This document shows, in pieces, positions 17,592 through 26,432 of a stretch of DNA of 64,000 nucleotides. Below the pieces are notes generated by a model. The model did not search any database. It worked only from the letters and a program-made list of their open reading frames with translations, and was not told the origin of the DNA. The first letter of the stretch is position 1; every line of letters starts with the position of its first letter. The position numbers and the translations under genes are program-made. This DNA is from UBA5078 sp964538025 (lineage in GTDB: Bacteria; Pseudomonadota; Gammaproteobacteria; Pseudomonadales; Pseudohongiellaceae), in assembly GCA_964538025.1 (NCBI GenBank), contig CAZICZ010000007.1:1-64000 (forward strand), in the 5' to 3' direction.

Positions 17592-18365
17592 TCAGGTAAA
17601 ACGTGTCAGCTGTGCCATCTCGTGTCGGTACGCGATACCAAGTGCCACCACCAATGACGTCAGCGGCGACAATAAAATCAGCGGGCTGGTGAAATTTCGT
17701 GTCAACATGAACACCTCACTAAAGTACTCCGCGTCGGGGAACAGCACAAAACTCAGCGTGGCCTGCGCGGCCACTGGAATACACAACAGCAGGATCTGCA
17801 AGGGCAACGACAGACTCACCAGGGCAAGCGCTGAGACGGCATAGAGAAAGGCCACATCGGCCCGCGTGAAGGCAAGGATGATGACAGAGAAAATCACCAG
17901 CACGATTCCACCTTTTTGCTGTGCCCGTGCCCGCAGCAATGCCTCGAGTACGAACAGACAGGCGAGCAGAATGAATGCACTGATTGGCCGATAGCCATCG
18001 AATATTAGGAAGGGATAAATCAGAAAAAATCCCCAGAAAAACGCGGTTTTCTCCAACATGGGAAACAGACGACGCAAGGCAAATGCACTTAGAAAGAGGC
18101 AGGTAGTGTCAAAGACAAGAATAGGGATTCGGAGCCCCGAAACAGGAGCAAAAATAGTCTCAATTCCCTGCGCAATCAATCGAAGCACAGCATAGGGGAT
18201 CAGACGATACTGGTCAGGTGCGCGCCCCTCGAAATTCAATACGGCGTCGAGTATCGGCAGTGCGAATTCTTCAATGGCAAGGATGTGAATCCTGTACGCG
18301 GCCCATGACGAAAAGAGCGCAGCAAAAAAAAAGGCAAGGGAAAGAGAAATGGGCTTGCGCGGCAC
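17592..18365 (-). CDS. Multi-pass membrane protein of unknown function, cut short by an in-frame TGA
   Basis: 257 aa to the TGA at 17592-17594. It has about seven strongly hydrophobic segments and short polar loops such as APDQYRLIPY and GYRPIS, a style seen in polytopic sugar-handling membrane proteins; I do not recognise a family. The start is GTG at 18365 with a perfect AGGAGG 7 nt upstream. Immediately after the TGA the same frame runs on for 45 sense codons with a further membrane helix. This suggests a 303-codon ancestral gene broken by one nonsense change. See the separate entry for 17451-17591. Confidence 0.7.
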   Translation of the reverse strand: MPRKPISLSLAFFFAALFSSWAAYRIHILAIEEFALPILDAVLNFEGRAPDQYRLIPYAVLRLIAQGIETIFAPVSGLRIPILVFDTTCLFLSAFALRRLFPMLEKTAFFWGFFLIYPFLIFDGYRPISAFILLACLFVLEALLRARAQQKGGIVLVIFSVIILAFTRADVAFLYAVSALALVSLSLPLQILLLCIPVAAQATLSFVLFPDAEYFSEVFMLTRNFTSPLILLSPLTSLVVALGIAYRHEMAQLTRFT

Positions 18366-18532
18366 GTGCGTCCCTCCTCATCAGAACATAGATAAACGCC
18401 ATGCCGAGTAGGCGCAGGCGCGCGGGTTATTGCACCCAAACGAGGCTAACAGGCAAACGCGGACGAACTCAAGCGCATGTACAGCGCATGACGGTAAATT
18501 TCGAAGGGGAAGAGAACGAGAAGGCAAGTGAG

Positions 18533-18609
18533 TGGCGGACCGGACGGGACTCGAACCCGCGACCTCCGGCGTGACAGGCCGGCATTCTAACCGGCTGAAC
18601 TACCGGTCC
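18533..18609 (-). tRNA. tRNA-Asp(GTC)
   Basis: Complete cloverleaf on the minus strand. Acceptor GGACCGG pairs with CCGGTCC, the discriminator is G and CCA is encoded at 18533-18535. The anticodon loop CTGTCAC gives GTC. It is second in a Val-Asp operon. It is a substrate of AspRS (aspS at 50.4 kb) and a queuosine target. Confidence 0.97.
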
Positions 18610-18643
18610 ACGTAAACATTTCGCTTGCTGATCCCAAAAGATC

Positions 18644-18719
18644 TGGTGGGTGTTGAGGGATTTGAACCCCCGACATTCGCCTTGTAAGGGCGACGCTCTA
18701 CCAACTGAGCTAAACACCC
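18644..18719 (-). tRNA. tRNA-Val(TAC)
   Basis: Complete cloverleaf on the minus strand with acceptor GGGTGTT/AACACCC, anticodon loop CTTACAA (anticodon TAC) and an encoded CCA at 18644-18646. It is the first gene of the Val-Asp operon, 34 bp before tRNA-Asp. Confidence 0.97.
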
Positions 18720-18738
18720 GTTCTCTTGGGTGACGCGC

Positions 18739-18766
18739 ATTTTACCGATCTGCGGGGGCATGTCAA
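18739..18766 (-). promoter_or_regulatory. Sigma-70 promoter of the tRNA-Val-Asp operon
   Basis: Minus strand: a perfect TTGACA (18761-18766), 16 bp, TAAAAT (18739-18744), then a GC-rich GCGCGTCACCC discriminator. This is the form of a strong, stringently repressed stable-RNA promoter. The start site would lie about 12 nt before tRNA-Val. Confidence 0.88.
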
Positions 18767-18846
18767 TAAATTTTCTCTGCCATTCAGACCTTCGTTTTGC
18801 CCCCAAATTCAGGGCACCGAGACACGTTCGTGCGCCTGTTCGCAGG

Positions 18847-21207
18847 CTATTTCGAGAGATGCTGGAAGGAGCCATCCCAATCGGCCGGGAGGGTCTGATG
18901 GCGAAGTGTCTCGATGCGCTCAAGATAGATTTCATACAGCAGCGCATGGGGTTCTTCATGATGCAATTGTGCAAACTTCAACGCCGCGTCATCCCACTGC
19001 ATGGCGAAATAACTGTCCAGCGCAGCATGGTAACGTGCGAGCTTTTCATGCAGGGCCACACTGGCTTCCGAGGTTTTGCACAGCGGTTCGTAGGCGCGCA
19101 CCGCCTGATCCTTGCCCTTGACCTTGACCTTGTCGATCAGCCGGCATACAAACCCGTCCATGCTCTCGTAGGTCTCCTCTCCGATGAGACATTTGAGGCC
19201 GTAGAATTTCGTCAATCCCTCGAGACGGGAGGCCAGATTCACGGCATCGCCCAGGACCGTATACGCGCGTCGATAAACGGATCCCATGTCCCCCACATCC
19301 ATCATGCCGGTATTGATGCCGATGCCGATGTTGATGGGCGGAAAACCCTTCTTGGGAAACTCCACACGCAACTCCTCCAGTTTGGCGAGAATCTCCAAAG
19401 CCGAGGCCACCGCATTCGCCCGATGATTCTTGTCTTCGAGAGGCGCGCCCCAGAATGCCATCACCATATCGCCCACGTATTTGTCCACGGTGCCATCGTG
19501 CTCGAAAATAATTTCGGTAACCGGCGTGAAGAATTCATTCAACAGCTGTTTCAGCTGCGTCGCGGTCAACGCTTCCGAGACACTGGTAAAATCACGAATA
19601 TCGGCAAAGAGCACAGTCATCTCACGGCTCTCCCCTTCAAAGCTGTAGGCCTCCGGATTCTCCAGCATGGCATCAATATGGGCGGGTGGCACATATTGAT
19701 CAAACATCCCCTTGATCGTTTTCCGGGTCAGGCGTTCACTCAAAAATCCATAGGCCATATTGACAACACACAGGACCAGAATCAGCAGCAGTATCAAGGT
19801 CAGGGAGAGGTCCATCTTGGCGCTGGCCCACAATTCGAAATTCGCCCACACGGCGGACACAGTCAGCAAAACCCCGCTTATCCCGAGCATTGCCGGGCCA
19901 AGAAAGGGCAAGACAATGCTCATGACGATACCGAGGCCAAGCAGAATGACGAGAATGGCACCGTCCTCCCAGACGGGCTCATAAGGAAATACCGTGGCTA
20001 CCCGCTGCTGCAGCGAGTCCATCGCATCCTGCACATCGCTCTGGGTGCCGGCAGCAAACTCCTGCACAACAAACGAATCTAGAATGCCGTTCAAAATATT
20101 GGCTTGCACCTCCACCCCGGGGGACACCGCCTCCATCGGCGTGGAGCGGAGATCGAACATGCCCGTCGCGGTGGTTCCCACTAACACAAGTGCCCCTTCC
20201 AGCTTCTCGGACGGCACCGTCCCACTCAGGACATCGGTGGCGGAGACGTAGGGATAGCTCCCTCCCCCGCTCAGCACCGAGCGCCCGACATAGGGCACCA
20301 GCACCTGAGCACGCGTATCCGTGGCCAGCTCATATTGCCCCGCATTGCGGCCCACCCGTATGCCTTCCACCTGATGAATATCGCCCACGGGGAAGGTGAC
20401 TAGCTCGAAGGAGTCTTCAAAGTAATACAGCCGCGCCATCTCCAGGGCGAGCGTGGGGTACAGCGCATTTTTATAGCGCACCACTAGCGGCACACGGCGG
20501 ATAATCCCGTCCACGTCGGGCAGTTGATTCATGATGCCCGCCCCGGCCGCGGCCTCCTGCAGCACAGGAATGTTCGCCGTGTATCCCGCCATCTCCTGCA
20601 GCTGCACCTCCTCTGCCCGGGTGGAATCGATCGACACGATGGACGCGGGCAAGGCGCCGTACTCCACTTCCTGCACGGGATTGAAGGACACTGCAAGCAC
20701 CACGTCCATGGAGGGATTGGCGATCGCGTTCGCCATATAGGCATCGGCATCGAGGACCGTTTCGACATCGCGCATGCGCGTGACGAAGTCCTCTTCCAAG
20801 GTCGCGGGATCCACGCGTCGCAGCAGATCCTGCATGGCGTTACGCTGTGGTTCGGGAAAGGTGACGTCGAACCCGACCACAATCACACCGTAGGCGGCGA
20901 GCTGCTCCACCAGCTTGCCCACCTTGAAACGGTCCCAGGGCCATTGCCCCTCGGCCTGCAGACTGCGCTCGTCGATATCGACGATGACGATTTTGTTGTC
21001 GGGGTTCTTCAGGGGCTTGGGCATCAGCGTGAAACGCTGATCGTAGAGAAGATTGTCGAGCCGATTGATCAGGGTGCCGATCCCAGCCGGCGGCATCACA
21101 TGCATCCAGCTGATCAGCAGGGTCATCAGCAGCCCGAGACTCACAGGCAATCGACGCCCCTTGAGCAGGAATCGCGTAAGGCTGGAGAAAGAATTCTGTG
21201 GAGACAT
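18847..21207 (-). CDS. CHASE2-domain class III adenylate cyclase
   Basis: 786 aa from the ATG at 21207. A first membrane helix lies near residue 20-35. A large periplasmic CHASE2 sensor domain (about 40-390, including VIVDIDERSL and GFDVTFPEP) follows. Three C-terminal-side membrane helices precede a cytoplasmic cyclase domain. Catalytic residues look complete: metal-binding D536 (FADIRDFT) and D580 (KYVGDMVMAF), K576 for base recognition, and the GDAVNLASRLE segment with the transition-state Asn and Arg. It probably makes cAMP in response to an extracytoplasmic signal; the signal is unknown. The gene stands alone. Confidence 0.9.
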   Translation of the reverse strand: MSPQNSFSSLTRFLLKGRRLPVSLGLLMTLLISWMHVMPPAGIGTLINRLDNLLYDQRFTLMPKPLKNPDNKIVIVDIDERSLQAEGQWPWDRFKVGKLVEQLAAYGVIVVGFDVTFPEPQRNAMQDLLRRVDPATLEEDFVTRMRDVETVLDADAYMANAIANPSMDVVLAVSFNPVQEVEYGALPASIVSIDSTRAEEVQLQEMAGYTANIPVLQEAAAGAGIMNQLPDVDGIIRRVPLVVRYKNALYPTLALEMARLYYFEDSFELVTFPVGDIHQVEGIRVGRNAGQYELATDTRAQVLVPYVGRSVLSGGGSYPYVSATDVLSGTVPSEKLEGALVLVGTTATGMFDLRSTPMEAVSPGVEVQANILNGILDSFVVQEFAAGTQSDVQDAMDSLQQRVATVFPYEPVWEDGAILVILLGLGIVMSIVLPFLGPAMLGISGVLLTVSAVWANFELWASAKMDLSLTLILLLILVLCVVNMAYGFLSERLTRKTIKGMFDQYVPPAHIDAMLENPEAYSFEGESREMTVLFADIRDFTSVSEALTATQLKQLLNEFFTPVTEIIFEHDGTVDKYVGDMVMAFWGAPLEDKNHRANAVASALEILAKLEELRVEFPKKGFPPINIGIGINTGMMDVGDMGSVYRRAYTVLGDAVNLASRLEGLTKFYGLKCLIGEETYESMDGFVCRLIDKVKVKGKDQAVRAYEPLCKTSEASVALHEKLARYHAALDSYFAMQWDDAALKFAQLHHEEPHALLYEIYLERIETLRHQTLPADWDGSFQHLSK

Positions 21208-21361
21208 GGGACGCCGGAAATCGCACAAAGGTGGCACGGAGTATAAGTCAAAGCGCCTGTACTTGACACGCGAGTCCCGGTACCATTCCCGCCCGGTCTG
21301 GCAGATAGACACAGCAGGACCTTTGTTTCCCTCAACTCACGACGTTCTTCACGACACTCAC

Positions 21362-21727
21362 ATGGAAATTTTCAAGGAATTTACCTTTGAAGCGGCCCAC
21401 CGCCTTCCCAATGTCCCTGCCGGACACAAGTGCGCACGGCTGCATGGCCATTCGTTCTCGGTGCGTGTTGTCGTCGCGGGACCCGTGGGTGAAACCAGCG
21501 GATGGGTGATGGACTTTGGCGACATCAAGGCCGCATTCAAGCCGATCTGGAACCAACTCGATCACTATTACCTGAATGAGATTCCTGGCCTCGAAAATCC
21601 CACCAGCGAAAATTTGGCGATCTGGATCTGGAACAAACTCAGCCCCGCCCTGCCCGCCTTGTGCCGGATTGAAATCCGCGAAACCTGCACCAGCGGCTGT
21701 CAGTACAGCGGCCCTGTTTCTGCCTGA
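21362..21727 (+). CDS. queD: 6-carboxy-tetrahydropterin synthase
   Basis: Converts dihydroneopterin triphosphate to 6-carboxy-tetrahydropterin, an early step to queuosine. 121 aa, the normal QueD size. Zinc ligands are in FEAAHRL and in the CARLHGHSF motif, whose cysteine is the catalytic thiol. The ENPTSENLA and RETCTSGC segments are also typical. The start is ATG 21362. The partner genes queE and queC are at 41-42 kb in another operon. It converges with the ferredoxin-reductase gene over a 4-bp gap. Confidence 0.95.
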   Translation: MEIFKEFTFEAAHRLPNVPAGHKCARLHGHSFSVRVVVAGPVGETSGWVMDFGDIKAAFKPIWNQLDHYYLNEIPGLENPTSENLAIWIWNKLSPALPALCRIEIRETCTSGCQYSGPVSA

Positions 21728-21731
21728 GTGA

Positions 21732-22973
21732 TCAGGACAGCGCAAACGCTTCAGGTGACACGTCCTCATCGGCAAGTGCAGCCGGATCGACGGCAATGCG
21801 CTCACTGATCAGACGCTTGCACACGATGAATTCCTTGGCCCGATTGATACAATCCACCGCCACAATGTGATTGCCGGCAAGATAAAAAACGGCGATGCCT
21901 CTGTCGTCGAGACAGGTGGGATCTCCTCTGACAATCTCGTGTTCGTGCTCCAGACGCAAACCGGCGCTTTGCAGCTTCACGTTGTACTGATCGGACCAAA
22001 ACCAGGGAAGGGCCTCGTAAATCTGGGGCTTGCCGCAGAGCGTAGCGGCGGCACAACGCGCCTGATCAACAGCATTCTGCACGGACTCCAGGCGCAGACA
22101 GCGACCGTAACGAGCCGACGGGAAAACCGTGCAGTCACCGGCAGCAAGGATGTCGGGATCGCTTGTCACCATGTAGGCATCGACCACGATGCCATTGTTG
22201 ATTTCCAGTCCTGCCGCCTCTGCCAGGGAGGTGCCGGGAATCACGCCCACCCCGATGACCAACAGGTCGGCCACCCGACTACTTCCGTCGGAAAACCTTA
22301 CCTGCAACTCCCCCGAGACGCTTTCTGCGTGGACCGCCTGCAGGTCCGTCATCACCTGCACCTGATGGCTCTCGTGCAGCAGGCGGAAATAATCGGAAAT
22401 CACCGGGCTGGCCACACGCTGCAGCAGACGCTGACTCATTTCCACCACCGTCACCTGCATGCCATGCGTTGCCATGACCGCCGCCACTTCGAGCCCGATG
22501 TACCCACCCCCGATGATCACAGCGCGTTTACCGGGCGCCATTTCTCCCCGCATGCCATCGACATCGTCGGCATTGCGCAGGTAGTGCACGCCCGCCAGGC
22601 CTTCACCTAGCGGCAGCCGACGTGGACTTGCTCCGGTGCACAAGGCGAGCTTGTCATACCGCAGATGCTCTCCTGTCGACAACGCGACGGTGTGATCTGC
22701 ACGGGAGATCGAAAGCACCGTCACGCCACAGCGCAGTTCGATCCGATTATTTTCGTAGAGGGCCAAGGGACGCAGGGCAATCGCCTCTAACGTCTTTTCC
22801 CCTGACAGATAGGCCTTGGACAGCGGCGGCCGGTGGTAAGGGAGATGGGCTTCTTCCCCAATCAGAACGATTCTGCCCTGCCACCCTTCCTTGCGGGCCT
22901 GAACAGCCAGCAATGACCCGGCATGACTTGCGCCGACGATGATGAGTGTCTGAGTTTCCGATGACGTGTCCAT
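21732..22973 (-). CDS. FAD-dependent NAD(P)H oxidoreductase, ferredoxin/rubredoxin reductase type
   Basis: 413 aa. Two Rossmann motifs are visible: an N-terminal FAD site (IIVGASHAGS, slightly atypical) and a central NAD site (VIIGGGYIGLEVA). The later FAD motif DILAAGDCTVFP is also present. The HLPYHRPPLSKAYL segment is characteristic of CamA/rhodocoxin-reductase-like proteins that pass electrons to a ferredoxin or rubredoxin. No electron-carrier gene lies next to it, so its partner is unknown. It follows ung after 9 nt, at the end of prfB-lysS-ung. Confidence 0.88.
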   Translation of the reverse strand: MDTSSETQTLIIVGASHAGSLLAVQARKEGWQGRIVLIGEEAHLPYHRPPLSKAYLSGEKTLEAIALRPLALYENNRIELRCGVTVLSISRADHTVALSTGEHLRYDKLALCTGASPRRLPLGEGLAGVHYLRNADDVDGMRGEMAPGKRAVIIGGGYIGLEVAAVMATHGMQVTVVEMSQRLLQRVASPVISDYFRLLHESHQVQVMTDLQAVHAESVSGELQVRFSDGSSRVADLLVIGVGVIPGTSLAEAAGLEINNGIVVDAYMVTSDPDILAAGDCTVFPSARYGRCLRLESVQNAVDQARCAAATLCGKPQIYEALPWFWSDQYNVKLQSAGLRLEHEHEIVRGDPTCLDDRGIAVFYLAGNHIVAVDCINRAKEFIVCKRLISERIAVDPAALADEDVSPEAFALS

Positions 22974-22982
22974 AAGAGGCCT

Positions 22983-23678
22983 CTAAGGCGTTACCCGCCA
23001 GTCAATGGCGTGTTTGCCGTGCTGTTCGAGATAGACATTGGTGCGCGAAAAATGATGATTACCGAAAAATCCGCGGCGCGCAGACAGAGGCGACGGATGT
23101 GCAGATTCGAGCACCAGGTGGCGCGTGCGGTCAATCATCGCGCCTTTGCGCTGGGCGTAACTTCCCCATAACAGAAAGACGATGTGCTGCTGTGTAGTAT
23201 TGAGGACGGCGATGACCCTGTCCGTAAACAACTCCCACCCCTTGCCCTGATGCGAGGCCGCATTGCCCGCCTGCACCGTCAGCACCGCATTGAGCAGCAG
23301 CACCCCCTGTTGCGCCCAGCACTGCAAATTACCGGTTCTGGCGGGAGGAATGCCGAGATCGCTCTGCAGCTCTTTGTAAATGTTTTTCAGCGAAGGAGGC
23401 AGGTCGATTCCTGCCTTGACAGAGAAACACAGGCCGTGTGCCTGACCCGGTCCGTGATACGGATCCTGCCCGAGAATGACCACCTTCACCTCGTGCAAGG
23501 GAGTTGAATTCAGGGCGTTGAAAATCTCGTCGCCCGCAGGATAGACCACTTTACCAGTGGCCTTTTCGCGCTGCAGGAAGGCGCGCAGCTTCCGCATGTA
23601 CGCCTGCTCAAACTCGGGCAGCAGGTGCTGCTTCCACGAAGGATCAAGTTTGATGCGCTGCGCGCCGGCACTTTCCAT
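22983..23678 (-). CDS. ung: Uracil-DNA glycosylase (family 1)
   Basis: Excises uracil from DNA to start base-excision repair. 231 aa. The catalytic water-activating motif GQDPYHG is followed by the uracil-binding and minor-groove loops; HPSPLSARRG is the intercalation motif with the catalytic histidine. It lies 8 nt after lysS. Confidence 0.97.
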   Translation of the reverse strand: MESAGAQRIKLDPSWKQHLLPEFEQAYMRKLRAFLQREKATGKVVYPAGDEIFNALNSTPLHEVKVVILGQDPYHGPGQAHGLCFSVKAGIDLPPSLKNIYKELQSDLGIPPARTGNLQCWAQQGVLLLNAVLTVQAGNAASHQGKGWELFTDRVIAVLNTTQQHIVFLLWGSYAQRKGAMIDRTRHLVLESAHPSPLSARRGFFGNHHFSRTNVYLEQHGKHAIDWRVTP

Positions 23679-23686
23679 GGTGCCAC

Positions 23687-25216
23687 TTACTTGTCGTGTT
23701 GCGGACGCATGTGAGGGAACAACAACACGTCCTTGATGGACGGGGCATCGGTAAACAGCATCACCAGGCGATCCACCCCAATCCCTTCCCCGGCGGTGGG
23801 AGGCAAACCGTATTCCAATGCCGTCACGAAATCCGCATCGTAATGCATGGCCTCGTCGTCACCGGAATCTTTTTGGGCAACCTGTTCCATAAAGCGGGCT
23901 GCCTGATCCTCTGCGTCATTTAGCTCTGAGAACCCGTTGGCAATCTCGCGCCCACCAATGAACAATTCGAACCGGTCCGTGACCTCGGGATTGTGATCGT
24001 TCGCACGCGCCAGAGGAGACACTTCGGTCGGATATTCGGTGATGAAGGTAGGCTGCAGCAGCAAGTGCTCCACTTTCTCGTCGAAAATGGCCATGCAGAT
24101 GCGACCGGTGCCCCAACTGTCTTCGTAGTGAATTTCCATTTCGTCCGCGAGCGCTGCCACGCGAGAACGATCGCTCAGCTGTTCGTGACTGACGCCCGGG
24201 CAATGCTTCACGATGGAATCCCGCACACTGAGGCGATTAAAAGGCATGGCAAAATCCAGCGCAAGGCCCTGATAGGTGATGGCGGTCGTTCCCAGGACCT
24301 CCATCGCCACCGTCCGGAAAAGGGACTCGGTAAAGTCCATCAACTCATGGTAATCGGCATAGGCCTGGTAAAACTCCACCATGGTGAATTCCGGATTATG
24401 CCGCGTTGACAGTCCTTCGTTGCGAAAGTTGCGGTTGATCTCAAACACGCGTTCGAATCCGCCCACGACCAGACGCTTGAGGTACAGCTCCGGGGCAATG
24501 CGCAAATACATCTGCTGATCCAGTGCATTGTGGTGCGTGATGAAAGGTTTGGCCGACGCACCGCCGGGAATCACCTGCATCATGGGCGTCTCGACTTCCA
24601 TAAACTGGTGTGCTTCAAAGAAGCGGCGCAGGCTGCTGATAATTCTGGAACGGGTGACAAAGGTTTTACGCGACTCTTCATTGGCTATCAGATCGATGTA
24701 GCGCTGGCGATAGCGCACCTCGGTATCGGCAAGTCCGCGGTATTTGTCAGGCAAGGGACGCAGGGATTTGGTGAGCAGGCGAAGATCGGAGATCCAGACC
24801 GTAAGCTCGCCCTTGCCCGTGCGAAACACATGCCCTTCCACGCCAACGATATCCCCAAGATCGAGGCCTTTGATTTCGGCATGCAGGGAGTCAGAAAGTT
24901 CTTTGGGGTTGAAGTAGAGCTGGAGCTGTTCGGAGACATCCTGTATTACCAGAAACGGCCCGCGCATGCGAACAATGCGACCCGCCACCTTGACCGCCGG
25001 TTTTGATAATTCAAGCGCTTCCTTTTCGGATTCGCCATACAGGGCAATCACGTCCGCGGCCACGTGGGTCCGCCGGAAATCGTTGGGGAACGCATTGCGT
25101 TGGGCGCGGATTGCGTCCAGCTTTTCACGTCGCTGGGCAATCAACTTGTTTTCATCGTGATGGGCCTCGGCTCCTTGCGTCGGCTGCCCCTGAGCGGTTT
25201 CATTCTGATTAGTCAC
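23687..25216 (-). CDS. lysS: Lysine--tRNA ligase (class II)
   Basis: 509 aa. An N-terminal OB-fold anticodon-binding domain (about 65-150) is followed by the class II catalytic core: motif 2 in NRNFRNEGLSTRHNPEFT and motif 3 in GEGIGVDRLVML. It charges tRNA-Lys, one gene for which lies at 40.7 kb. The start is GTG 25216, only 5 nt after the prfB stop, so translation is probably coupled as in the conserved prfB-lysS pair. Confidence 0.97.
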   Translation of the reverse strand: MTNQNETAQGQPTQGAEAHHDENKLIAQRREKLDAIRAQRNAFPNDFRRTHVAADVIALYGESEKEALELSKPAVKVAGRIVRMRGPFLVIQDVSEQLQLYFNPKELSDSLHAEIKGLDLGDIVGVEGHVFRTGKGELTVWISDLRLLTKSLRPLPDKYRGLADTEVRYRQRYIDLIANEESRKTFVTRSRIISSLRRFFEAHQFMEVETPMMQVIPGGASAKPFITHHNALDQQMYLRIAPELYLKRLVVGGFERVFEINRNFRNEGLSTRHNPEFTMVEFYQAYADYHELMDFTESLFRTVAMEVLGTTAITYQGLALDFAMPFNRLSVRDSIVKHCPGVSHEQLSDRSRVAALADEMEIHYEDSWGTGRICMAIFDEKVEHLLLQPTFITEYPTEVSPLARANDHNPEVTDRFELFIGGREIANGFSELNDAEDQAARFMEQVAQKDSGDDEAMHYDADFVTALEYGLPPTAGEGIGVDRLVMLFTDAPSIKDVLLFPHMRPQHDK

Positions 25217-25221
25217 TGCGC

Positions 25222-26320
25222 TTATAACCCCATTTTCAAACTGGCTTCGATAAACTTGTCCAAATCGCCGTCGAGTACGGCCCCGGTATTGCTGACTTCA
25301 ACGCCCGTGCGCAGGTCCTTGATGCGGGACTGGTCGAGCACATAGGAACGGATCTGGCTGCCCCAGCCGATATCTGCCTTTTCTTCTTCAATTTCCTGTG
25401 CGGCCTGACGACGTTTGAGCTCCTCCATCTCATACAGCTTCGCTTTGAGCTGTTTGATGGCCTGGTCTTTGTTCTTGTGTTGCGATCGCTGGTTCTGGCA
25501 CTGCACCACGATGCCGGTGGGTAAGTGCGTGAGCCGGATTGCCGAGTCCGTTTTGTTGATGTGCTGCCCCCCGGCACCGCTTGCACGGTAAGTGTCCACA
25601 CGGACGTCGCCCATGTTCAGATCGATCTCGATGTCATCATCGACTTCGGGTGACACGAAGACGGACGAAAACGAGGTATGCCGCCGGTTGCCGGAATCGA
25701 AGGGCGACTTGCGAACCAGACGATGGACGCCTGTCTCGGTGCGGAGCCAACCAAAGGCATATTCTCCGCTGATGTAGACGGTGGCACTCTTGATTCCCGC
25801 CACTTCGCCGGCCGAGACTTCCACTACCTCCACGTTGAATCCTTTGGCCTCTCCCCACCGCAGGTACATGCGCAGCAGCATCTCGGCCCAGTCCTGCGCC
25901 TCTGTGCCACCCGAGCCCGCCTGAATGTCCACGAAGGCGTTGTTGGCATCCATGCGTCCGGAGAACATGCGGCGGAACTCCAGCGTCTCCAATTGGCTGC
26001 CCAAGCTTGCGAGTTCGCTGCCAACCTCTTCGAACAAGGCCTCGTCGTCTTCATCCTGCGCGAGTTGCAGCAGTTCCCGGCAATCGGCAAGCCCGCTGTA
26101 GAGACGGTCGATGGTGCTCACCACCAGCTCGAGCTCTGCGCGCTCCTTGCCCAGCGCCTGCGCGGCTTCCGGGTTATCCCAGACTTTGGACTCCCCCAGC
26201 TCCAGCTCAACCTCTGTCAGGCGGTCCTTCTTGACGTCGTAGTCAAAGATACCCCCGAAGCGTGTCGGTGCGGGATTGGAAGTCTTTGATTTTCAACAGG
26301 GTCAGGTTGGCTTCGATCAT
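25222..26320 (-). CDS. prfB: Peptide chain release factor 2, with programmed +1 frameshift
   Basis: RF2 terminates translation at UGA and UAA. The coding path is 26320-26246, skip T at 26245, then 26244-25222, giving 365 aa, the same length as E. coli RF2. The first 25 codons end at CTT followed by an in-frame TGA. The stop-codon recognition motif SPF (KSPFDSG) and the peptide-release motif GGQ (Q252) are intact. A reading without the shift gives a 25-residue peptide or an N-truncated protein. It heads the prfB-lysS-ung-reductase operon. Confidence 0.96.
26242..26256 (-). promoter_or_regulatory. RF2 autoregulatory frameshift site
   Basis: The minus strand reads GGGGGTATCTTTGAC: an internal Shine-Dalgarno-like GGGGG three bases before the slippery CTT, then TGA followed by C. 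This is the classic prfB site. Low RF2 lets the ribosome slip +1 on CTT-T and make full RF2. Confidence 0.95.
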
Positions 26321-26432
26321 GCGGGTCTCACTGGCGTCCGGAGTAAAAAAAGACGGGCATTTTACCCTATTCGCGCGCAGAAGCCACCGCCGGGCCGGCC
26401 ACAGCTGCTGGCGCTTCTGATAGAATCCGTGC

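Noticed and set aside
17592..17594. TGA as a selenocysteine codon
   Set aside because: No selenoprotein family is recognisable, and I saw no obvious stem-loop directly downstream. A simple nonsense change or base error is more likely.
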